NCBI GenBank assembly: GCA_012845835.1
Contig: JABAKD010000013.1
Coordinates: forward strand, 15,359,016-15,423,015
Length of the DNA: 64,000 bases
Source: Undaria pinnatifida
Lineage: Eukaryota; Sar; Phaeophyceae; Laminariales; Alariaceae
Direction of reading: 5' to 3'
A program made the position numbers and the translations under genes. Each line of letters begins with the position of its first letter. The stretch's first letter is position 1. The notes beneath the pieces were generated by a model that saw only the letters and a program-made list of their open reading frames with translations, was not told the origin of the DNA and did not search any database. This document shows, in pieces, positions 13,401-25,400 of this stretch.

Positions 13401-16400
13401 TCGCCTTAAAACACACGAAACCTCAAGTACGACCTGGTGAAAAAAGCGCCTGAAACTGACTCTACAGCAGCGCTTAGAGTGCAAGCGCGTTTCCCTCTTT
13501 CTCGTGCTTGAACCAAAAATGTGATGATACCTCGGAAGCCGCAAGTTCAAGATAAGTTTGTTAAGAGATACACCACAACCACCGACCTACACCGACCTAC
13601 AATGGGAGTCAGACTGACCTGCCAGCCAGCACAGCGCTGACCGCTATTAATAGCTCAGCGACCTGCACCTCTTAAGAAAAACACAAGCTACAATCTGGGG
13701 TTTGGATCCCCCGAACGCACGAAACAGCACCTGGGAAGGCGTGACCCTGATACCCAGCCACTCCAAGGCTCCGTTCATCTCGGAGCAGCTGAGCGCGCCC
13801 GTCCTCGACGAGTTGAAGGCGATGAAGGCATCTCTCACAAGCAGACCCTTCGCCTCGATGCGCCGCCTCACGGCGGTGATGGTAGCCCTGTGCTGCAGCA
13901 AATGAAACTCGTCGGGCACAAGGAATACTCGCGAGACCGGGGTTCTCTCGACGGGCACCTAGAAAAAATGCGGGATGGGCCGTAACGGGGAGGGGCATGT
14001 GGCGCGCCGAAGACGATAGGTGCAACAGCAATTCAATGTTAACATACAGAATGGAAGCTTTAGCTTTCGATACGGATTTTCCTCCATTGGGTTGCGATGG
14101 CTTCGGGATTTTTTCTGCCTCACAGTCTGACCACATAATCTGTACTTGGTGCTTCTCGAGAATGAAGAACCAGGACAGATACCGGGCGTGCTGTTGTCGT
14201 TGGGTAAAAATAATTACTAAAGGCAATACAGAGAGAGGTGCCCCCCTCGCGCTGACTGCGCGAACATTGAACACGAAGTGCTGCAGGGACGATATGTTCG
14301 CTTTGAAGCACGCTGATTCGTGATTATCAGGGGCCAAAGAGCTGTGTGTGGGGGGGGGGAACAAGGCGTATAAGAGTAAAAGCTTGCATATTGGGACCCA
14401 GCGACAGCGACCAAAACAACGATAAATTAGGGGCCAATCAACCGTCTACGGCAGTAATATTGAAAAGCGAATGTGGGGATTGCTCGACATGGGTGCGTCG
14501 TTTACTGCCGAGGAACATGTACTGCAGTCGATCAAGATTTTTTTTTTTTCCATACTCAACAGTACTTGTAAAGCAGCGCATCAAGGAACATGCGGTATAC
14601 TCTATGTCATGCTACTGCGACGTAATCAGAAAATAGCGCTACGATGGTTTACCTGCTGTCGCCGTCGGCAGGCCCTCACGTCCACGAACCAAGCTTCTCG
14701 AAGGTACCTGTTCATGTTCATGGTGCAAACGGCAAGCTTAGCCGCGGTGCTGTCAGCTGTGTAGAGGCCTTCAAGCCAGCAGAAGCAAGCATACCCATGG
14801 ACAGTGAACTTGTATCGGTACATCCTAGGCGACTTGCGCCATCCGAATGAATGTAGATCTCCAACACAACCTAGCTAATAAGGATCGAGGGGGAAGCTAT
14901 GATATAACGATCTTCCCGCGGGGAATAGTTCGATAGCTAGAGGAGGAAAGTTTACTCACTTATCATTGTCCTGCACGCCTCTGAGTAGCATGTCCAACTC
15001 CCGGTCGGCGAATCTTGCTTCGGAGTCCAAGAAGCGGAAGCATTGCTCTGCCACCTTTCGCTGGTAACGCGGCGGCTCCGTGTACCTGGTGGGGAGAGAG
15101 GCATACACATGGCGACGACGATAAGGGCCGAGTCGGACTTGAGAGACACATCGTTACGCGAAGCGCGTGCATGCAATCGCACTGGAAGTCGCTGCTGGTG
15201 ATGTTAAGTGAGGTCGCGGTGGAAATATTGCGACGATGACAACCCACACGCCGAGGAACACCACCAGGTATAAACTTGATGAAAAAACGTAGTCACCTTC
15301 GCATCGCGTGGAGAAACAGTAAAATTAAACCCTTGAGAATTCCAGCTAATTTTTTTGGGACAGCACTGTTGGAACGATTAGTGTGAGATACGGTAAGCAG
15401 CAGTAAAAGCTCAAAGTGTGTTTACACGTCAACCACAAGGTCCAGTCCCCCTTGTGACTGACCGCCCTTCAACCGTTCTACAGAGATACCAGGTGTCTTC
15501 CTATAGTATTAGTAGTACAAGCACAACTCGATGCAAATCAACAATCAGTGGGAGTACTGACCCCTCTGCGTGATAAAAATGAACGCATGTACCCGGGGGG
15601 GGGGGGGGGTAGAGAAGGGACGACACCTTTGATCACGGCTTGTCCAGAAAAATAAAAAATAAAAGGGACGACAAACAAAAAAGGGCATACGGCTGCGCGA
15701 TTATCTCGAGCACAAGAGCAAGGTTATCGTATCTCACCCCCACGAGGAATCCAAGCATGTTCCGTCGGTCAAGCGCAAGCCCGCCGTGGTCGCGGAATCC
15801 TTCACAAGCCCTGTACCCCGTCCTGCTATGTGCAAGCAACCTCGAAGGCTTTCCGCTTCCAGAAGGGACAGAGCAACCACGAATCTTCCCTGCTGCGCCT
15901 CGATGAAGGCCTGGGTTCGCATAAGCTCGCGGACCTGCCAAAAAGGTGTCGAAAGCCAACCAAACATATTTTCAAATATACATACATTTATAGTTTCTTA
16001 AATTTCTGCATGGGGGTGACGTGAAAAAGTCCATAATTTTACCCAAATCACGCGCGAGTCAGGACAGGATACCCCCCCCCCCCCAGTATTTACGATCCAG
16101 CGGCGCGCAAGGTGTGAACGGTAACGCGGCGGAAATAGTTAAACAGCAGTGGAGCACATCGAGCGACGCACAAAAAATCAAAGTTCCAAGTGCCGCAAGG
16201 TGTGCCATGTCGATGTTGGCAATAGGGTGGGCAGGCAAAGAAAGGCATCACGCGACACAGCACCCATCGTACGAGGGTTGACCGTGATCAATGATCATTG
16301 GTAGCTGACCTACGGCCCTCCCCTTCGCCCAGCGCATTCGCTTGGTATCATGTACAGAAGTCATGTACTAATTACCTGCCGCTTTGAAACGATTTTTAGG

Positions 16401-19400
16401 CCTTTTATCCTCCGGCGCATGGGTAAAAATGAAACTGTTAAGCTCACTATAATTCCACTCGTTATGGGTCACGTGTCAAACGTGGGCACGTCGTACTGCA
16501 GGCTGCACGATCGGCGATACCATACCCCACAATAGGCCACTTTTACGACCAGCTGCGGCGTTGAAGGATCGTATCGGGCTGAACATGTTGGGTAAACGAC
16601 ACACCAATGACGTCACACGGTGAAGCATAGCAATGCACCAACCATTTTAAACGGTAAAAAAAACATAGCAATGCACCATCGGTTCCAAAAGGCGAAGCAC
16701 GGCAACGCACCGACAATTTTGCACGGTGAAGCATAGCAGGAAGCAAGGAAGGAAGCAAGGAAGCAAGCAAGGAAGAAAGCAAGGAAGGAAGCAAGGAAGA
16801 AAGCAAGGAAGCAAGGAAGGAAGCAAGGAAGGAAGCAAGGAAGGTACCAAGGAAGGTACCAAGGAAGGTACCATACCTGATCGTAAGTGACAAGGGGGGT
16901 TTTGACCCCGGCAGCTTTAGCGATAGCCACCATGCTTGCTCGGCCGGTGTGAGGGTCATCCACATCCACATCCAAAGCCCTGCGACAAAATCGATAACCG
17001 GTCGGGAACGGAGATACGACGGCAGCGGGTTATCCGGCTACAAAAAATATCCCAAACTGGTTCCAAGTGGGGCGTCCTAAAAAACGTGCTTGCAGCTGAA
17101 AAAGGGTTAAGTGATGAATTGGAGAACACCGCAAATTGCGCTGCCGACGTATTTCTTAGTTTGCATAGCTGAGTATCGACCACTCAACCCGTCGAACCAA
17201 TAGCTGACGCGTATGAAAAATAAATAAATTGTTCGTAGTCAAGCTTCATAACCAAATCGTAGACGAAAGTCACCTGAGCAGTGTGCGGAATTCATCCTCC
17301 CCAAGCTTTCCATCGCCGTCGAAGTCCAGCAGCGAAAAAGCGTTCTTCAACAGCCGGTCTTGCTCTGGGGTCACCTATAAAAAAATGAAGAAAAGCGAAG
17401 AAAAAACAAAATTTTGTACTAAAAATGAAGAAAATCGAAGCAAGAACAAGGTAAAGTATTAAAATTGGTAGCATCTCAAAACAAGGCAAGCACCTATTGA
17501 AACTTGAAAAATATACAGAGAGAACAACACAGTGTCTCTACGCGTCGAGCTTATGCCAGAGGGAAAACCGCGACACACACGTGAACCCCATTTTAAAACC
17601 AAAATGTGGGTCAACATTAGGCCCGGAATTTTCAAGAGAATGAATGAACAAGTCGATCACCTCGTCAACGACTAGCTATCCGAGGCGTGAATCCCCAGCA
17701 ATACCAGGCAAGGTACTTACATTGGATGATGATAGCTGTCCATAGCTATTCAATGCTTACATTGAATGACAGATACCCAGTATGTGGATACCAGGCCTTA
17801 CCCCCTGGATCGTACCGCCTAGCTATCACTATAATCCTACAAGACCATCGTGGCTCCTCGATGGCACTCCGAGGTGTTCTCTCATCGCTGACCCTCGAGC
17901 GTGCGGTTACGCGCATAACCTACCTCGGAGTCTCCATACATCAATACGAGGAGGACGTTACCCCGCGAAGGGACGACCGTCCTACAACCACGCCGATTGT
18001 GGGACGGGGGTCCCTTCGCAGGTTGATCTCTTCCGTGTATTAAGGTGTGGAGACACCAAGGTGGGTTATATGCGTAACCACTCGCTCGAGGTTCAGCGGT
18101 GAGGGAACACCTCGGAATGCCCTCGAGGAGCCAGGATGGTCTCGAAGGATTATTACAGTGATAACGACGCGGTGCGATCCAGGGGATAGGGCCTGGTATC
18201 TACCAATAAATGCATTCAACGATAAATGTCTACTACTCACATTGAATGATCACTACCCAATACTACACCGAGGGATCAGCGGAAAAACAAACTCCAGGAA
18301 AAGCCGGTTCAGCGCAATATCGCCTGAAAATCAACATGACTATAAAACAGCATCCACAAGAGTGAAACACAGAACATACACGCTCGACGGGGCACCGCAA
18401 AAACAACGCGACGCCGGCAGCCTCTACTACACCAGTACGCGGGCAAGGCTTTAACGGTGCACTAGCGGAGCTCAGGCGGAAGAAGGACGATGCGCAGATT
18501 GCGAATGGCCTCAGGCGCTCATCATGAACGCGCAAGCCAATCTGCCTGTTGGGTACACCCTAACATAGCACTAATCATAAGCATAGTCAGTCAGATGGCT
18601 AAGTAGGTTATATACACGCAGTGGATGGTGCTATACAACCAACGCTGCCAAATAAGCAAACTCACGTGGCGCCCTGGAGGAGTGGGCTGCGGCTTGAGAG
18701 CAGTCACGTTGGGCACCCAGTCCATGAGCACGATGATGTTCTTGATGCGGCGGAAGGTCTTGAGGCTCCACGATTTCTTGTAGTGGTTTCGCGAGATGTG
18801 CATTGCCTCCGGGAAGATGAGGTGCTTCGGCTGCAAGATTTCAACGAAACATTCGGCGGTCACGGGGGAAGAGGCAAGAATCAAAATGCAGTACAGTAGT
18901 GACATGTCTACGAAGTCGGTGGAGTAGTGCCGGTTACCGGTTATAGTGGCTGCGAAATAGCTCGGCACAGATGGGAACAGCCAGTAACGTCAGAATGTGG
19001 AGTAGTGCCGGTCGCCGCCATAGTGCCGGTGTTTCCCTCCACAGTGCACATACCGGCGCTATAGAATGACCGCTGCTGTATGGAGATTTTGGCCATGCAG
19101 TGCTAAAACGACGCTATCTGGATGGATGTAAGCCCTGTACTACATATCACGGCCCCATATTTTTCGCGTTTTAGATAGCCGTCGCCCTTGACTCGGCGAC
19201 AACAATAGAGAGACGCTGCGCTTCATCGAAGTAGTCGCCACGGGCCGACCTTTGCGAGTCGGCCATAACAATAGACTGACGCTGCGCTTATTCGAATTTG
19301 TTGCCTTGACTCGACCTTTGGCAACACAAAGCTAGGCACGTCGACCACGGGCGAAAACCACACATTGCGCGAGAAACTCCGCGAAAAAACAAAAGCACAC

Positions 19401-22400
19401 CCAAAAATAATGAAAAAAAAACGGCTGTATTTCCAAAACCAGCATAAACAAGAACGAAAAAATACCTGCTGTATGAGCTTGGTCAGCACGCCGAATTCGC
19501 TGGCAGGGTAGAAGCCAAGGTTAGATACAAGGGGCCGAGCAAGGTCCCTGATGGCCCAAGGTCTGATAGCCTCGTCATCCCTGGCGTACTTCATGCGCAC
19601 AAACTCCTCCGGATCATCGTCCATGACGATCTCTTCTTTCTCCTGCTCTTGCTCTTGCTCTTGCTCCTGAGCAACGAAAAGCACGGGCATCGATTGATTA
19701 GGCGTGGATATGTATAAATCAGACAAACGCCGCAGCTAGAAAGGAAAGCCTGAGCAAATAGGGAAAACCTCAGTAAGTAGAGAACATCCAAGCAGACACA
19801 CGGATCAGCAACAACGAAAAACATCATTCGGAAGGGAAGACTCAGAAGCTCTTGACAATGATAACCACGGCCATTGATCACGGTGCGTATACAAAGCATG
19901 AAACGAAAGCCTCAGGAACAAGCGAACATCTCATCGAGAAGGCAAGACTCAGAAACGAAATATGATTCATCTGCGACACGACGAAAGCAAGGCTGCTTGA
20001 TGCAACAGCCCAGATCGAGGTACATGGAAGACAGTGCCATCTTCTTGCACTGAACGGGAACACATTTCGCTCGGTGTGTCAAAGCCGCGCCTCCGGGGAA
20101 TAGAGTGCAGTACCTTGCATGCTCAAATAGTAACCTGCATGCCCAAATCCTGTCACAAAAAAAGCACTGGAATTTCTTCCACCTCACCTAGGTTATGTAT
20201 TGTTAGACGTACAGCACGTAAGACAAATATACATGCAACTCAATTGTGCTCCCACATTAGTGCGACACCCTTTAGTGTTGGCCCCCAGTTTTGTGCGATG
20301 AAAATCGCTTGCTATGAAGGTATTATATGAATACAGTCTTACAGAGAGCGGCAGTAGTTAGGGGCCCCACTTTTGTGCGGGTAGTATCATCTGGCAAGGC
20401 ACCGCAACAGTGAAGAATGACGACTGCATTCATATAATACTTCGCTGAACAGATCGCAAGGACGGCGATGGCGATGGCGTTATTCTATAAAACCATTCCA
20501 AGAACGTCAGCTGCACTAAAGTTAAGACGAATTTAGGGTCGATACTCATCTTTGCAAGCTGCGTGATACACCAGCCGCCCGTTTTTAGCTGGTAAGTTGT
20601 CATTATTCATTATTGCTAATGGCTTTATTGTTCGGCGTTCAACATATGAGACAAAACATCTATGCACACGAGGTCTTATACTTGGCTGAAGCGATGGCAA
20701 ATAAGATAGGACCACATCTAACCTGCTCTTGCTCTTGCTCCTGTTCCTGGACTTGCTCCCCTTCAAACGCTCGCTCCTGTTCATGGCGCATACAGCACAT
20801 GCAGCGCAGGGCAGGCGTAAAACAGTGTTGAAAAACGGTGAAGAACCTGTAAATCGAGCACGCTCCAGCAGTGACGAACCATGCACGACGGCGAATTCTG
20901 TAGATCGACTACGTTGCCCCCGTCCCAAAACATGACACGACGCAACCCCAACCCTGCAACTCAGTCATCGCGGGGGTTTTACACTCAAACTGAAATGTAT
21001 GCAAGGAGAAGTGTTTCTCGGGGCTGCAGTTCGCGCTTGTCTCTGTCAAAGGGCATCGCAGAAGAGCAAGACCCGCCCAGTAGCTGTTGGAATACCTCCA
21101 GCAAATCGTTTTTAGGCGTTGCTGTGGTGACCATATTTAAGCCGAACAGCGTGATACACCGAAAACACACTGCCAAATAAAGTCTGTATTCGAACCGAAC
21201 AGTATAACACACCGAAATGTAGTTCAAAAAGAAGCCCGTGCCTATTCTTGGGATTCTAAACGGATCGATATCGAGCGTTGCGACCAGAAGCAAACCTCCA
21301 GTATTCGAGTTTCTATATACGGTACATCGTACAAAAAAAATGCACTTTTCACCAGCGTAAGAAAATAGGCTAAGCTCTCAGGGGCCTGCCTGTAGGTCAC
21401 GTCAACACTTCAGCTCTACAACACTGTCACGGCAGCACCATTGTTTCGGCAACCGACCTAAATGAAAACAGGACACATGCACGTGGAAATGTGGTGAGCT
21501 TAACTTGATCACTTTATAACTGCAAAAGTGATCCCACACTGAAAAAACAAACCCAACAAGTTTGTCCCCGAAACCGTGGATGCACCTCTACACTGAAAGA
21601 GGCAGTTTCAATTTCACACATCTGCCGGAAGACAAACCTAAAACAAAATTAAATTATCAACCGCAACGTAAGGCTACACACGCTACCACAGCGCAGCTCT
21701 GTGGCATTTCCAACCCTGGTTGCTAACATACGCATACTGTACACGCTACCACGGGATAGCTCTGGCATTTTCATCAACTTGTCGCCATGCATACGGTAGT
21801 GACGCAGTCTACCATGCACTCGCCTGCGCCACCTGTGCGGGGTCACCGAGACCCTCCCCTCCCTCGTCATACGAAACCCCGAGCCGTCCAACAGATGGCA
21901 AGGCGGGCTCGGTCATCTCCGCGCCGCTCAACGCGATCTCACGGACGTACGCTCCTGCGATATTAAAACAATCAGTCGTAGAACAGCGTTATCTTTACGG
22001 GTTTCTAGTGAGAAGCGGGCGATCAGAAACGATGTACGCTTCTGCGATATTTTCATCATCAGCCACACAACAGCGTTATCCTTAATATCAAGGGCTACAG
22101 AATTCAGCGATATCGTTTTCATCACCATCCACAGAACAGCCTCAATTTTTTCACCATGAGCCACAAAACAGAGTTACTTTTGATCATGAGCCACAGGACA
22201 GCATTAGGTTTTGTTTATCGTCAGTCACAGACGGAACAGTGGCGGCGACCGGCACTTCTCCGCATACTGCCACTACCGGTTATTTTTATTTTTTTTCCAT
22301 CTGTGTCGAGCGGTTTCACGGGCACTACAGCGGACAATCGGCACTATACACGGATCTCTACTGTACTAACTGCGGAGCGAACCGCGGCAGTACCACGAAC

Positions 22401-25400
22401 GCGCAAAACCTCCGGGATTGTAAAACACCACATTTTACAGCAAACAGTAGTTTATGACCCAGAACAAAGCGGAACATTCTCTCGTGTGGGGATTTCCCTC
22501 GGAAAGTAGTAAAATGTGGCGCTTCATGTGCGCGGAGGTGTGCGCGTTAGCCTTGATACCACGGTCCGCTCCACGGGTAGTAACGGTCACCGTTCGCCTG
22601 CTGTCACCACCACAACAGGCGAGCGGTGGCAGTGCTACCGGTGTGGCTAACGGTGGCAGTACCACGGACGCGCAACCCCCCGGGAACACGAATCACAATT
22701 TCTTCACAGCAAAAACTACTGTATGACCCGAGAAAAAAGCGGGAAATCCTATCGCGTCGGGGAATAATCCAAAGCAATCTGTAAAATGTGGTGGTTCATG
22801 GTCCCGTAGGTTTGCGCGTTTGTGGCAATACCACCGTCCGCTGCACGGGCAGTACGGCCACCGTTCACGTGCTGTCACCATCACAACAGACGAACGGTGG
22901 CAGTGCTACCCGCGGGGCGAACGGTGGTAGTACCACAACGCGTAAAACTCCAAAAACATTAAACACGACATTTTTCACAGATTTCTGAGGAAAATCCAAG
23001 ACGGGACCGTAGGATTCTCCGCTTCTTGTCGGTCATGAACTACCAAAGTTGCGGTGGTGACAACAGGCGAACGGTAGTAGCACTACACGTGGAGCAAACG
23101 GTGGCAGAGGTCACAAATGCGCAAGCCTCCGGGAGCATGAAACACCACTTGTTACTGCAAACAGTAGGGTGTAACCAACGACAAATCGGAAAATTCTATC
23201 TCGCCTGGGGTTGCTCCTCAGCAATCTGTAAAATTTGGTGCTTCATGTTGCCAGAGGTTTGCTCGTTCGCGGCACTACGACCGTCCGCCTCATGGGCAGT
23301 ACCACAAACCCGCAGACCCGCGGGAACACGAAGCACCACATTTTACAGCAAAAAGTACTCGTTTTACCGAGAATAAAGCGGAAAATCCTACAACTCGCGT
23401 CAGATGTTTCCTCAGCAAGTAGAATTTTATGACCGAGAACAAAGCGGAAATTTCTCACTCGTTTGGGAAATTTCCCAGGTTGCCCCTGAGACGAGAGAAC
23501 GACAAGTGAACACGCAAACCTTCGAGAACATCGAACAACAGATTATACCGCACGCAGTTGTAGTTTGTGACCGGAAACAAAGCGGTAATATTGAGTTTTG
23601 TTGGAAGTTTCCTCAGCAAACAGCAGATTGTGACCGAGAACAAAGCCGAAAATCCTACTAATAACTCGCCTGGGAAGTTTCCTCGCTTGCCCCTGAGAGT
23701 TCCCGTCCACCAACCATCGTCTCCCTTTCGAGACACTTCGATCTTGTCACCGACTATAAGAGCAAGGTCCCCAACGTGCTGAGGGGTGTACTCGAACATT
23801 GCCTCTGCCATTTCGATCTTCGGCCTGGTAAGCACGAGTGCGGGTAGCGACAAGTTGTCCCCAAAAATACGTCAAAATACAACAATGATTTGTGGTTTGT
23901 CTTTATATTGTATACCTATCGGAGATCCGGTGTTGTTATCGCGGGCGATCGGCCGAAAAATCTTCAGCGAGCTGACTTTCCGTTTTGCGGCTGTCGCTAT
24001 GATTATTGCACAAAAAACAGTTATGGCGAAAACGTGTTTTGTTTACAACCGGCGGGGAAGGCTTAGCACATGAAAACGCGGCAGCAACAGAAAACGATCC
24101 GGGCATGAAGGGGATTATAGATAATACACTTGCGATCCCGGAATATCACTCTACTGAGTCCCACAAGAACCGACAGCACCCAGTAGAGATGATATCTGGG
24201 AATACTTGCTCACCCGGGAAGCTTCTTCAAATTGGACGGTCTCCGAAGCAGCCTTGGTGTCTCGTTTTTACCCTTGACCAAGCTATTGCCAGAGAAGGTG
24301 ATGCTACCGCCAGCGCGAGGCGCGGGGTGCGCAGCCTCAGACTCCAAAATGAGCCTGCGGATCTCCATGAGTACCTGAGTTTTACCGGCAACAAATAACG
24401 GTGTGAAGGTATATTCGACAAACACTAAGGCTGTAATCGGCTGAATTTGAAGGATAGCAACAGTTATTAGTTGGGGTGGGTGGCGAACGAAGCCAACAGA
24501 GATTTTGGTCATATACCAGAGACGTCGAGCCCTAAACGCAACAGAAATATACGAAGACGCAGAACTACGCAGTACAACGCGCGCAACGAACTGAAATAAC
24601 TAGAAACGTAGTCGCCAAATATGTGAAGTCGCCAACCACAGCCCTAACAAATACACAAACACAATACCGATAAATACAAAGCTAAGAGGCATAAACCGCT
24701 ACTGCCAAGAGCCGGGCGCCGGAAAAAGAGCGAACGAGTAGCAGCGGATTGCGGTGGTTCTTCAGGAAAGCATTTCAAACACAGGAAGCTGATGTGTGCT
24801 TTCTGGTGAAAACAAACGTCATGTCAATCTGCGTGTATTACGTAACTGTCTTCGTAAGACAAAAAGTAGATGCTGAGTCACGTTTTCCATTTACCAAACG
24901 AGCCCAAAATCGATGGTACATACGGACACCTCATTCACGCACGGGGACTGTTATGCCTTGAACCAAAAGCCTAGCTGCCCCAATTATTTTCTCGAAAGCT
25001 ATCGGTTCTACTATACCAGGTACGCAGTTACAGAAACAACCAGCTGCGGCCAGCTGCTCCTCAAACTGTGCATTACAATACACCCAGACCAAAAACGTTG
25101 ACACATTTAACACAAAACGAAACTAGTCGCTTGACGCTTTACGGTCGAATACGATAATGCTAGCCCAATGTCGTCACCTCTCGGTCTTTTCCCTCTTTGA
25201 TTAGCCCTCGTCCGTCAGCCTCCGCAACCTTGGCGGTGATCTCATCCGAAAATACCTGAGGAAACGGCGAAGGGAACAGGCAGTTTAAGGCAAAACAGCG
25301 GACGCGGCACCGTGTTCTCGACGTTGTGGTTTACTGGCAGGCGGACACGCCTACCGCAGAGAAGTACCGAGCATGTTCGCTAGAAATGACTGACAAGTGT

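Noticed and set aside
13672-14364. 230-codon minus-strand frame overlapping exon 54
   Set aside because: It reads exon 54 in the wrong frame; the right frame gives the family-like sequence.
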